From assembly GCA_020444415.1 (NCBI GenBank), contig JAHLLA010000001.1, positions 620,001 through 684,000 on the forward strand: a stretch of 64,000 bases of DNA, read 5' to 3'. The DNA comes from Bacteroidota bacterium (GTDB lineage Bacteria > Bacteroidota > Bacteroidia > Bacteroidales > F082). The notes beneath the pieces were generated by a model. The model was given only the letters and a program-made list of their open reading frames with translations. It was not told the origin of the DNA and did not search any database. Shown one piece after another: positions 16,350-25,078 of this stretch. The translations under genes were made by a program, and so were the position numbers. Within the stretch, counting starts at the first letter, position 1. Each line of letters opens with the position of its first letter.

Positions 16350-18515
16350 CTATTTAATTTCTTTAAACATCTTTTTATCGCCTTCACCATCTGGGTGACA
16401 ATCAAGGCAGGCGATGCTATTGTACACATAATCGTTCACATCCTGATGCTCATCAATCATATCTGTTTGGTTATGTTCATGACAATCGATACAGGAGAAT
16501 ACAGCATAATTACCAGGATTCAAATGACAATCGGTGCAGCTATTCCATTCATCCCTGTGTTTCCCGCTATAAATTGGAAAATATAAGCCATCATGGTTAA
16601 AAGTGGAAGGTTCCCAGGCCACCTGCGTATGGCAGAGTTCACAGTCGGTTGGAAACTGTGCTGATGCATGCGGAGGATCATTGGTTTGGTTAAAATCATC
16701 TGCATGGCATCCATAGCATTCATTTGGGGTATTGTTGTAATTTCCTTCGTGGCAGGCAAAACAATCATTTGCAAAAGCAGTATGAGCACCCTGAATTACA
16801 TAATATTCATTATGAACAGGGAAAGCAGCAGGTTTCCAATCAGGTATTGTCGTGTGGCACTCCTCGCAAACATTTTCAATGCCAATGGCCAGGTGATTGG
16901 GATTTGTGGTCTGATTAAAATCATCCGTATGACATTCGGCACATACATTAGGCGTATTGCTGTAATTTCCTCCGTGACAATCAAAGCAATCCGGCATGGT
17001 TGCATGGGCTCCGGTTAATGGATAGTAAGAATCATGAATTTCAAAAAGTGCTGGTTTCCACCCCGGAACGGTTGTATGGCACTCTTCACAAATGTTAGGT
17101 ATGTTCGCTTCAATATGATTCGGGTTGGTGGTTTGGTTATATGCATTGTTATGGCATATGGCACACGTGTTAGGTGTATTTGTATAATTCCCTGCGTGGC
17201 AATCATAACAATTTACTTCGTTGCTGGCATGTGCGCCTGTTAGTTCATAATATTCATTGTGAATATCAAAACTGGCGGGTATCCAACCGGGTTCTGTCGT
17301 ATGACATTCATCGCAGGTAGTTTGGATGTCTGCGGCAAGGTGATTTGGGTTGATGCTTTGATTGTAATCATCCGTATGGCAATCAAAGCAATATGTTGAG
17401 GTGCCCGTATAAAATTCAGGGTGGCATTCTTTACAGTTTGCATTCACATGTGCCCCGGTTAGTGGAAAATTAGTAGCGCTATGGTTAAAACTGCCCTCCG
17501 AATCTCCTGTTGGGTGGCACTCTAAACAAGCAAGGCTGTTATATGCATAACCACCAATCCCTTCATGTTCGTCATCCATTTCAGTTTGGTTGTGCTCATG
17601 ACAGTCAATACATGTAAATGAAGCGTAATTACTTGTATTCAGATGGCATTCAGTACAGCTATTCCATTCGCCACCGTGTTCTCCTGAATATATCGGAAAA
17701 TACAATGCGTCATGTTGCCTGAAATCAGCAGGCTTCCAACCGGGATTTGTTGTGTGGCATTCGGTGCAAGTAGTACTAAAATCGGTTGCCAGGTGGCTTG
17801 GGTTTGTTGTTGACGTATAATCGTCTTGATGACACGTATAGCATTCTGTTGATAATCCAGAAAAATCAGGACCTGTATGGCATTGCTTACAATCGTTTAT
17901 GGCATGTCCTGCCGTCAAAGGGAAAAAGGCATGATTAAATCCTGAACTTCTCCATGTAAAAGCACTCACAGAATGGCAATCAAAACAATCGGTTGAGAAA
18001 TTACCTTCAACATGATTGGGCTGTGTTGCTGACATGTAATCCTGTTGGTGACAATCAAAACATTCAATACCCAAGGGTTCGAATTTTAAAAGTGATGCAG
18101 ATGGATGGCACTGGTAACAGTCCGCCGTATAATGAGCACCAACGAGCGGAAATCTGCCCTGCTGGTGGATATCTGTAATATTATTTACAATCCATGATTT
18201 GGGTGTATGACACCTGTCACATTCAGGGCCTACTGTTTGATAGTGCATATCAGTGTGACATGAAATACATTCACTTTCAGCCCGTGAAAAAACCAATGAT
18301 TTATGGCAATTTTTACAATTAACCTCCTGATGCATTCCTTCTAGCGGGAATTGGGTACTATTGTGGCTAAATGTATAGTTGCCGGATTCTAGCGTCCACC
18401 CTTTCGGATTGTGGCAATCGTCGCAGGCAATGCTGAGTTCTTCTCCGTGGGGTGATTGGGAATACAGATTGAAACCCAACGCCAGTAATAGTATTATTTG
18501 TGACAATCTTCGCAT
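16350..18515 (-). CDS. 28-haem c-type cytochrome
   Basis: The protein has 721 residues with a signal peptide at 1-19 (ends GFNLYSQ). I count 28 CXXCH motifs and many free His that could serve as distal ligands. The protein is modular. In the middle, a unit of about 75 residues with three haems (CFDCHTDDYNQ, CDECHTTEPGW, CYDCHAGNY) is repeated about four times. A separate block (FPIYSGEH..EWNSC, CIDCHEHNQT, LACLECHP) occurs near residues 280 and 655. It resembles cytochrome c3/c7-type multihaem chains. It overlaps the upstream 20-haem gene by 22 bp, suggesting translational coupling. Periplasmic or outer-surface electron wire by inference; catalytic activity is neither shown nor excluded. Confidence 0.9.
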   Translation of the reverse strand: MRRLSQIILLLALGFNLYSQSPHGEELSIACDDCHNPKGWTLESGNYTFSHNSTQFPLEGMHQEVNCKNCHKSLVFSRAESECISCHTDMHYQTVGPECDRCHTPKSWIVNNITDIHQQGRFPLVGAHYTADCYQCHPSASLLKFEPLGIECFDCHQQDYMSATQPNHVEGNFSTDCFDCHSVSAFTWRSSGFNHAFFPLTAGHAINDCKQCHTGPDFSGLSTECYTCHQDDYTSTTNPSHLATDFSTTCTECHTTNPGWKPADFRQHDALYFPIYSGEHGGEWNSCTECHLNTSNYASFTCIDCHEHNQTEMDDEHEGIGGYAYNSLACLECHPTGDSEGSFNHSATNFPLTGAHVNANCKECHPEFYTGTSTYCFDCHTDDYNQSINPNHLAADIQTTCDECHTTEPGWIPASFDIHNEYYELTGAHASNEVNCYDCHAGNYTNTPNTCAICHNNAYNQTTNPNHIEANIPNICEECHTTVPGWKPALFEIHDSYYPLTGAHATMPDCFDCHGGNYSNTPNVCAECHTDDFNQTTNPNHLAIGIENVCEECHTTIPDWKPAAFPVHNEYYVIQGAHTAFANDCFACHEGNYNNTPNECYGCHADDFNQTNDPPHASAQFPTDCELCHTQVAWEPSTFNHDGLYFPIYSGKHRDEWNSCTDCHLNPGNYAVFSCIDCHEHNQTDMIDEHQDVNDYVYNSIACLDCHPDGEGDKKMFKEIK

Positions 18516-20107
18516 CGGTATGTATCTATTTTATAAAGTATATAATCAAATTGCTGAGAAATGGCTGGTTTATGACATGCCTTACAGGTTAATTGTTCAT
18601 GCGCCCCATCCAATCGGAAATTTGTTTGGTCATGATCAAACTTATCCGCTTTCCAATTATTAAAATCATGGCAGGCAAAACAGTCCACATGTCCCTCTTT
18701 TTCAAATTGGCCATAATGTATATCTTTATGACAGCTTGTGCACTGTGTTCCTAAATTGCTGAACTGCTGATGTACTACTCCTGATTCATCTTTTCGGAAG
18801 TGACAAGCCCTACAACTTTGCTCTTTGTGTTTTCCTTTCAGTTCAAATTCAGTTGTTGAGTGCTCAAATTTTACAGTGCTCCACCTGCTTTCATTGTGGC
18901 AACTCTCACAGGTTGCTTCAGGATAGAATTTTTCACTAATAAAGGTTTTATGCACATTATCGTGACAATCGATACACTTGATACCAATATCCCTGAACTC
19001 CCATCTTTCAGTTTTCTTATGGCAAACAAAACATGGCGTAGCTAAGTGCGCACCTTGCAATGGAAACTGACTTTCATTATGTGCCTGCAACGTATATAAT
19101 GAGGTTGAAAATCCATTAACGGTGTGACACTCGGAGCAATCTGGTGAAATGCCTTGTTTTACAAATTGTTTTTTATGATAATCAATGTGGCAATTCGTGC
19201 ACTTTCCGGTTTGGATAGGATTTGTATAATTGCTTTTATGACATTCCTTGCAGTCCACATAGATATGTTTTCCTTCCAAAGGATAGTCAGTTTTGGAATG
19301 GTCAAAGTTGCTTAATCCTTTAATGATATGAAATGATTCCTCCGAATGACATTGAACACAGTTTTGTCCGAATTTATTATTGTGAACATCTTTATGGCAG
19401 CTAGCGCAACTGTTGTATTCAATACCCGTAAATTGTTGAAATTTGATTCCGCCGCGCAACTCGGTTTTATGACATTTTATGCAATCAATGTTGCGGTGCT
19501 TTCCTCTTAATATAAATTTTGCTTCGTCATGATTAAATCCCGAAGCTGGTTTAAAAGTTTTAAAATCATGGCAGGAAGCACAATCGACACCTAGAGTTTC
19601 CTGGTGATAATCGTTATGACACGAAAGGCAATTGGTTTGCAAACCGAGGAAAGTGTTTTTTCTTTTGCGAATATCCTTATCCAATATAAACGCTGGTTTA
19701 TGACAATCCCTGCACATTTTATTAGCATGTGCACCTGATAATTCATAACCTGTGAAGTCATGATTAAATGTTTCGGTATCAAAGCGAATCATTTCAAACT
19801 TTCTGCCATGGTGGTCACTATGACATTTAAAACAATCAAATCCCCGCACTTCTGAAGAAACATGATAACCTTTATTCTGATCGATACGTTCTTTCAGGTA
19901 TGTGTGGCACTCCAGGCATTTATCATTCGAAACTTTTTCTCCCAGAATGTGACATTTTGTGCAATTCGAAATACCCTCCAGATGGGCATGTACATCTGCC
20001 AGGTCTCCGGGTGATATCTGGCTGAATACGGCATAACCGGATAATAGCATTGAAACAATTATCAGAATCTTGGAATGTATCAAACTGGATATTGCTTTTT
20101 GGGCCAT
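18494..20107 (-). CDS. 20-haem c-type cytochrome
   Basis: The protein has 537 residues. Residues 1-29 are a signal peptide or membrane anchor (hydrophobic LIIVSMLLSGYAVF). I count 20 CXXCH motifs, one per 27 residues on average, the last (CEDCHK) at the extreme C-terminus. Repeated units have the form ..F.L.GAH....C..CHK followed by C..CH.D.H, as in cytochrome c3/c7-like multihaem families. The start codon abuts the stop of the FAD/Fe-S gene, and the 3' end overlaps the 28-haem gene. Predicted periplasmic electron carrier between the membrane module and the 28-haem protein. Confidence 0.9.
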   Translation of the reverse strand: MAQKAISSLIHSKILIIVSMLLSGYAVFSQISPGDLADVHAHLEGISNCTKCHILGEKVSNDKCLECHTYLKERIDQNKGYHVSSEVRGFDCFKCHSDHHGRKFEMIRFDTETFNHDFTGYELSGAHANKMCRDCHKPAFILDKDIRKRKNTFLGLQTNCLSCHNDYHQETLGVDCASCHDFKTFKPASGFNHDEAKFILRGKHRNIDCIKCHKTELRGGIKFQQFTGIEYNSCASCHKDVHNNKFGQNCVQCHSEESFHIIKGLSNFDHSKTDYPLEGKHIYVDCKECHKSNYTNPIQTGKCTNCHIDYHKKQFVKQGISPDCSECHTVNGFSTSLYTLQAHNESQFPLQGAHLATPCFVCHKKTERWEFRDIGIKCIDCHDNVHKTFISEKFYPEATCESCHNESRWSTVKFEHSTTEFELKGKHKEQSCRACHFRKDESGVVHQQFSNLGTQCTSCHKDIHYGQFEKEGHVDCFACHDFNNWKADKFDHDQTNFRLDGAHEQLTCKACHKPAISQQFDYILYKIDTYRCEDCHK

Positions 20108-21454
20108 TTAATTATGTTTTAGAATGGCTTCTCCATATTTTTTTGTGATCTCAAGACCTATTTTCTGCAAAAACTGTGTTGGCAATTCCCCACCGGCAAA
20201 AATATATACCAGATCGTTTTTCAGTCTTTCATCACTATTTTCTCCGAGAGATAAAGTTACATAATCTTTATCAATCGCGACCAGGTTGCTATTGAATTTA
20301 ACAATTACCCGGTCTTTATGCATGGCTTCCTTGATGCGCTCACTGTTTTTAGGCTTAATTCGCTGGAATACATCTTTCCTGTATGAAAGCGTTACCCTAT
20401 TCTGATCAGCCAGCATTAACGCGGCTTCAATTGCCGAATCACCTCCACCCACCACCATAATCTCTTTTCCCGAAATATCTTCCGGTTCCAGAAGCCGATA
20501 AGCCACTTTCTCGAGATGTTCTCCCGGTATGTTAAGTTTTCGAGGTGTACCTCGCCTTCCTATTGATAGTAATATAGTTTTTGCGGTAATATTTTTTCCT
20601 TCTTTAATGTGTATTTTAAAATGCCCATTTTCTGTATTGACGGTTTCAACCTTGGTGTTTTCCTGAATGGAAATACTATTTTTGTCAAGCGCTTTGTACC
20701 AGAGGTCGAGCAGTTCTGCCTTGCTGGTTTCGTATAATCTTACTTTCCCAAATAGTGGCAAGTCCATTGCCGATGTCATCACAATTTTAGACCTGGGAAA
20801 TGTAAAAACAGTACCTCCGAGTGTGTCTTGCTCAACAGTTAAAAAGTTGATTTTGTGTTTTTTTGCTGTCAGCGATGCTGAAATACCTGCGGGTCCTGCA
20901 CCAACTATTAAAAGGTCATATTCCGCCTGATGTGACTTTTTGGCTAAAGAAGCCAAATTCTCTACAGCTTGCTTTCCTTGTTCCACCGCATTCTTTATCA
21001 ATCCCATTCCTCCCAGTTCTCCGGCTATAAAAATGCCGGGAATATTTGTCTCAAAATTCTGATCCACATGGGGTAATTCAACTCCTCGCTTTTCTGTTCC
21101 AATACAAAGGGTAATTGCTTGTGTCGGACAAGCGTGAAAACAAGCCCCATGTCCAATGCATTGAGATGCATTAATGGTAGTTGCCTTGCCATTCCGAATT
21201 CCCAGAATATCTTTTTCAGGACAGGCTGCAATACAAGCTCCGGTTTTTATACAGCTACTTTTGTCAACAACCGGATGAAGTGAAACAGGCTCATGTATTC
21301 CATCTTTTTTTGCTTGTTCGATTTTGGCCTCTACAACCCGGGATTCTCTTTTTTGCTTACGTAAATAAACATAAACGACAACAAGGCAAAGAATAAAGAC
21401 CAGACCGTAAATCAGTATATTTTCAATCCATATTTCCATGTTTAAAATATCCAT
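20108..21454 (-). CDS. Membrane-anchored ferredoxin/flavoprotein oxidoreductase
   Basis: The protein has 448 residues. One TM helix (about 14-31) is followed by a basic segment (LRKQKRESR), placing the rest in the cytoplasm. A ferredoxin-like domain (68-117) has two cluster motifs, each with three Cys: C68/C74/C78 and C99/C105/C109. The usual second Cys is Thr71 or His102. Next come PGIFIAGE (139-146), the FAD Rossmann motif GAGPAG (185-190) and the NAD(P) motif GGGDSA (336-341). The fold is thioredoxin-reductase-like without a redox CXXC. The FAD-tail motif, normally C-terminal, lies before the first Rossmann motif, so the domain appears circularly permuted. It overlaps the cytochrome b-like gene by 13 bp. 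Likely NAD(P)H-side entry for electrons. Confidence 0.8.
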   Translation of the reverse strand: MDILNMEIWIENILIYGLVFILCLVVVYVYLRKQKRESRVVEAKIEQAKKDGIHEPVSLHPVVDKSSCIKTGACIAACPEKDILGIRNGKATTINASQCIGHGACFHACPTQAITLCIGTEKRGVELPHVDQNFETNIPGIFIAGELGGMGLIKNAVEQGKQAVENLASLAKKSHQAEYDLLIVGAGPAGISASLTAKKHKINFLTVEQDTLGGTVFTFPRSKIVMTSAMDLPLFGKVRLYETSKAELLDLWYKALDKNSISIQENTKVETVNTENGHFKIHIKEGKNITAKTILLSIGRRGTPRKLNIPGEHLEKVAYRLLEPEDISGKEIMVVGGGDSAIEAALMLADQNRVTLSYRKDVFQRIKPKNSERIKEAMHKDRVIVKFNSNLVAIDKDYVTLSLGENSDERLKNDLVYIFAGGELPTQFLQKIGLEITKKYGEAILKHN

Positions 21455-22311
21455 TTATAACCAAAAACAATCGTAACAATCACATGAATGATCATAATAA
21501 CCAACATGACAAGTGCAAAAGGCAAATGGGCCACATGCCAATATTTAAAAAGATTTTGCATGGTGTGCAACCTGTCGATTTTCCTGTTTAACGATATTTC
21601 ATTCTTGATTAGTCTAATAATGTCTCTTTTTTCCTTTTTTGTAAGCTTATTTCTTTTGAGAATGCCTTTGATTTGTCTTATTGACCGAACGTCCTTGAAA
21701 TACTTTTTTAAATAATTAAGCAGGAAGTTGCCATGATCAGGTTCAACACTTCTAACGGTAGATTCCAGAATAATTTTTCGGCTCTTATCATCCAAATCAT
21801 AGTTTTTCATCAAAATACGCTCAATATCATCTTTTAGTCCTTTAACTTCGTTCAATGTTAGTTCTCTTCCTTCAATGGTTCTGGGAATTTGGATGTAGAT
21901 GAACCTTCCGATAATCCCACTTAAAAAAACTGCAACCATACTCCAGAAACTAATGGATACGATGCCTCCAAATTTAAAGGATGTATGAAAAAGCACCATG
22001 ATAGGGCCGAGGGTACATAGAAAAATATGAAATTCGAGCCAGTGTTTCAGTTTTCCCCACCTAGCCATCGAGCGAAAACGCTTTCTTGCCATATAACTTG
22101 AAACCCCAATTATCATCAACAAAGATCCTACGATACCCAACCCATGTCCTAATTCGCCACTTGGCTTCAACCATTGATGGTCAGTATGGTAAAATCTTTC
22201 TTCGAGGGATGTATTATAATATGAAATGCCGATATAAATGAGCGCTACCAGTGTGAGAATGACAATAAGAGATAAAGTACCAATGAAAAACCTATGGGTA
22301 GTGCTTGACAT
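21442..22311 (-). CDS. Di-haem cytochrome b-like membrane protein
   Basis: The protein has 289 residues. TM helices lie at about 8-30, 54-72, 92-112, 117-140 and 262-285, with a basic, charged loop of about 110 residues (145-255) that should be cytoplasmic. His95/His109 and His262/His276 form two H-x13-H pairs on two helices. This spacing is typical of bis-His ligation of two stacked b haems across a membrane (cytochrome b, ferric reductase type); further His lie at 56, 90 and 259. It is the first gene of the operon. By position it would accept electrons from the flavoprotein or quinol and pass them to periplasmic c haems. No specific named family is recognised. Confidence 0.7.
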   Translation of the reverse strand: MSSTTHRFFIGTLSLIVILTLVALIYIGISYYNTSLEERFYHTDHQWLKPSGELGHGLGIVGSLLMIIGVSSYMARKRFRSMARWGKLKHWLEFHIFLCTLGPIMVLFHTSFKFGGIVSISFWSMVAVFLSGIIGRFIYIQIPRTIEGRELTLNEVKGLKDDIERILMKNYDLDDKSRKIILESTVRSVEPDHGNFLLNYLKKYFKDVRSIRQIKGILKRNKLTKKEKRDIIRLIKNEISLNRKIDRLHTMQNLFKYWHVAHLPFALVMLVIMIIHVIVTIVFGYKWIF

Positions 22312-22341
22312 TATTTAATTGCTTTTCGGATATTCTACCAT

Positions 22342-22349
22342 CAAATATA
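22342..22349 (-). promoter_or_regulatory. -7 element of the multihaem operon
   Basis: The reverse strand reads TATATTTG, an exact TAnnTTTG match, 30 bp upstream of the cytochrome b-like start codon. No clear -33 TTTG is seen. Confidence 0.4.
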
Positions 22350-22627
22350 TAAATATATATAAATCTGCCCCTAATATCTTGTAATGCAAACATAAAAGAG
22401 TAGAATTCTATCAATTTAGTAAAGACGGAATAAAAATAATTTATCAAATGCTTATGCCTAGTTAAAAAACTGGGGGAGTTCAATAAGATAACACGGTATG
22501 CAATTAAACAACAAAAACTGATCAAGCAGGCTACCAAAAAATGTTAGTCTAAAAAATATTGGGCACTATTAAGTTATACTTTTCTAGATTTTTAATCTCA
22601 AATACTTTGTTTAAATATATGACCAAT

Positions 22628-22734
22628 ATGAGCATATTGATCAAATTTTCTAATAATGTCGGCCATTTTTAAAATATTTCCATTTTTATATTACTGTATT
22701 AGTGTCACTTATAATTATGACGGTGGTACCACTT
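22628..22734 (+). repeat. 107-bp direct repeat, right copy
   Basis: It is the ungapped partner of 14604-14710 in the same orientation. The two copies bracket all five operon genes and nothing else. Its end, GGTGGTACCAC, contains the 10-bp palindrome GTGGTACCAC also found at the tRNA-Phe 3' end (22864-22873). Confidence 0.75.
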
Positions 22735-22815
22735 ATTTTTAATTAACTGATTTACTATTCTTTACGTGTTATTACTTGTGCCGACATGTGGCTTAATTGT
22801 CGGCCACTTTTCATT

Positions 22816-22850
22816 AAAAAACCCTGAAAGCCTTTAGCAATCAGGGTTTT
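22816..22850 (-). terminator. Terminator of tRNA-Phe
   Basis: On the minus strand, AAAACCCTGA...TCAGGGTTTTTT forms a stem of about 10 bp with a T-tract, 14 nt past the tRNA 3' end. Confidence 0.8.
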
Positions 22851-22864
22851 AGAAATTCCTAATG

Positions 22865-22937
<73 letters not shown>

Positions 22938-23053
22938 TTCATTTTAGGACGGCAAAAATAACCATTTTTTTACTTTATCAAAAAAAATCTTAAATTCTTC
23001 GCGTTTATTATCTATCATCAACTAATTTTACCGCTTCTTCATATCTAATATTC

Positions 23054-23788
23054 ATGAAATTAGTAATCGATATTGGTAATACGCTTGCGAAGATTGCCGT
23101 CTTCGATAAGTCTGAAATCATTCATTTTATCAGTTCAGCTGCTATTTATATGAACGATATAAAGCCATTATTTGACACATATCCCAATATTACATCGGGT
23201 ATTGTCGCAAGTGTGCGCGAAATTGATCACGATTTTTTCAATTTGCTCAACTCATACATTCAGATTATTCAACTGGATGAATTCACAGATTTGCCATTTA
23301 GTAACAGATATGAAACACCAGCATCATTAGGATATGACCGCATTGCTGCCGTTGCCGGAGCATTGGGTATTTTTCCTGAGAATAATTCGCTCGTTATCAA
23401 TGCAGGTACCTGCATCACCTATGACCTGATTACATCTGAAAATGAATACCTGGGTGGGAGCATTAGTCCAGGTATACAAATGAGATTCGCTGCATTGCAT
23501 ACTTTTACACGAAAATTACCGTTGATCAAACCGGAATTCGATTCTAAAATCGAAATTATCGGAAATAATACCGAAACATCTATTTTATCAGGTGTTCTAA
23601 ATGGTGTTTTAAACGAGGTTGATGGTATAATTGATCGCTATAAAAATCAATTTTCGGATTTAAAAATCATCGTCAGCGGAGGTGATTATAAATATTTTGA
23701 TAAAAACTTAAAAAATAACATCTTTGCATCCCCAAATATAGTTTTAACGGGATTGAACAGAATCCACGATTTTAATGAGAAAAAATAA
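23054..23788 (+). CDS. coaX: Type III pantothenate kinase
   Basis: It phosphorylates pantothenate in the first step of coenzyme A synthesis, in the cytoplasm. The 244 residues match the usual length (about 240-260). ASKHA-fold landmarks are present: DIGNT (6-10, phosphate 1), GYDRIAAVAGA (93-103, pantothenate/dimer site), INAGTCITYD (115-124) and GGSISPGI (134-141). The stop overlaps the start of the next gene (outer-membrane protein) by 14 bp, so the two are coupled. This gene pair and the following TPR-lptC-CNNM-ppiD order recur in Bacteroidales. Confidence 0.93.
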   Translation: MKLVIDIGNTLAKIAVFDKSEIIHFISSAAIYMNDIKPLFDTYPNITSGIVASVREIDHDFFNLLNSYIQIIQLDEFTDLPFSNRYETPASLGYDRIAAVAGALGIFPENNSLVINAGTCITYDLITSENEYLGGSISPGIQMRFAALHTFTRKLPLIKPEFDSKIEIIGNNTETSILSGVLNGVLNEVDGIIDRYKNQFSDLKIIVSGGDYKYFDKNLKNNIFASPNIVLTGLNRIHDFNEKK

Positions 23789-25052
23789 ATATCTAGTACT
23801 CTTTCTGATCATCAGTGCAAGCTTATCAGTGCAAACCCAGGAAATAAACTCTCCCTATTCAAGGTACGGACTGGGATTATTGCATGGTGAAAACGTAAAT
23901 ACGTCATTAATGGGCATGGGTGGAATTGCTATAGGTGTATCTGACCCAACCATGGTAAATCCCGGTAATGCAGCTTCTTATGCGGTCTACGATTCAACAA
24001 CTTTTATTTTTGATATCGGGTTAAGCGGTAACATTACCAATTTAAAGACCACCTTACAATCAGAAAGTTCCACTTATGTGTCACTCGACTATATTATGTT
24101 CGGCTTTCCAATAACTAAATGGTGGAAATCGAGTTTGGGCATGCTGCCTTATAGTCAAATCGGTTACGACGTAAAGATCTATATTCCGGTCGACAAGTTC
24201 AGCAATGTAGTTAATGAGATTGAAGGTGATGGAGGGTTAAATCAGTTTTTTTGGGGGAACGCTTTTAAAATAACCGAAAATTTAAGATTCGGGGTTGATG
24301 CTGCATTTATATTTGGCCAGGGAAGCCGCAGCAGTAAAGTGTATTTTCCTGATTCACTTTACATTTTCGGAACAAAGACAATTAATTATACGCGTGGAAG
24401 TGATTTTATTTTTGATTACGGAATTCAATATGATTTCAATCTTAACAATAACCGGAAGCTTACACTCGGTGCCATATACTCAAACAACTGGAAACTAAAT
24501 GCAAAACGTGAGTATTTAGCCAATACCTTTACCGGCGGCTATAATGACGTAGTTGAAACCCTGCAGGATACCATCGTATACGAGCCGGATGAGAAAGGAA
24601 CCATTTCTATCCCACAACGCTTTGGTGTTGGATTTACCTTTCAAGAAAAGGAAAGATGGCTCATAGGTGCCGATTTTGAGTGGCAAAATTGGGAGAAATA
24701 TACCGTTTTCGGAACCTCAGATTCTCTTGATAACTCGTGGAGAATAGCCATTGGCGGACAATATTCACCCAAGCATACCAGTATTTCTTCTCTTGCAAAA
24801 CGTATGTATTATCGACTGGGAATCAGGTATACTAACTCATATTTATCTATATTTGGCAAACCTATTAACGAGTATGGCATAAGTTTTGGATTAACATTTC
24901 CGTTGAAGAAATCAAAAACAGCTATTGACCTGGGATTTGAATATGGAAGACGAGGAACAACCGATAATGATCTGATTCAGGAAAATTTCCTTAATTTTTC
25001 ACTCGGTTTTTCAATACATGAACACTGGTTTCATAAACGAAAATATCAATAA
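23775..25052 (+). CDS. Outer-membrane beta-barrel protein
   Basis: The protein has 425 residues with a signal peptide at 1-22 (ends SVQTQ). The mature start, INSPYSRYGLG, with a following GMGGI(A/S)IG and NPGNAASY, is the FadL/PorV-like opening seen in Bacteroidota outer-membrane proteins. Alternating strands fill the rest (LRFGVDAAFIFG, RKLTLGAIYSNNW, ISFGLTFPL). It is conserved in position between coaX and a TPR gene upstream of lptC, so a role in outer-membrane biogenesis is possible but unproven. Confidence 0.75.
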   Translation: MRKNKYLVLFLIISASLSVQTQEINSPYSRYGLGLLHGENVNTSLMGMGGIAIGVSDPTMVNPGNAASYAVYDSTTFIFDIGLSGNITNLKTTLQSESSTYVSLDYIMFGFPITKWWKSSLGMLPYSQIGYDVKIYIPVDKFSNVVNEIEGDGGLNQFFWGNAFKITENLRFGVDAAFIFGQGSRSSKVYFPDSLYIFGTKTINYTRGSDFIFDYGIQYDFNLNNNRKLTLGAIYSNNWKLNAKREYLANTFTGGYNDVVETLQDTIVYEPDEKGTISIPQRFGVGFTFQEKERWLIGADFEWQNWEKYTVFGTSDSLDNSWRIAIGGQYSPKHTSISSLAKRMYYRLGIRYTNSYLSIFGKPINEYGISFGLTFPLKKSKTAIDLGFEYGRRGTTDNDLIQENFLNFSLGFSIHEHWFHKRKYQ

Positions 25053-25078
25053 TAGAATTTAAATAAAATCCATATAAA

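Larger units (their letters stand above)
22312..22864. other. 553-bp region between multihaem operon and tRNA-Phe
   Basis: It contains the operon promoter (22342-22349), the right 107-bp direct repeat (22628-22734), an imperfect inverted repeat near 22780-22808 (GCCGACA...TGTCGGC), and the tRNA terminator (22816-22850). No coding gene is supported. The repeat carries GGTGGTACCAC, which also forms the 3' end of the tRNA-Phe gene. Confidence 0.5.

Noticed and set aside
16350-18515. CRISPR-like regular repetition of DNA
   Set aside because: The periodicity is the about 75-codon haem unit of the 28-haem cytochrome. Units are coding, divergent at third positions and not separated by unique spacers.
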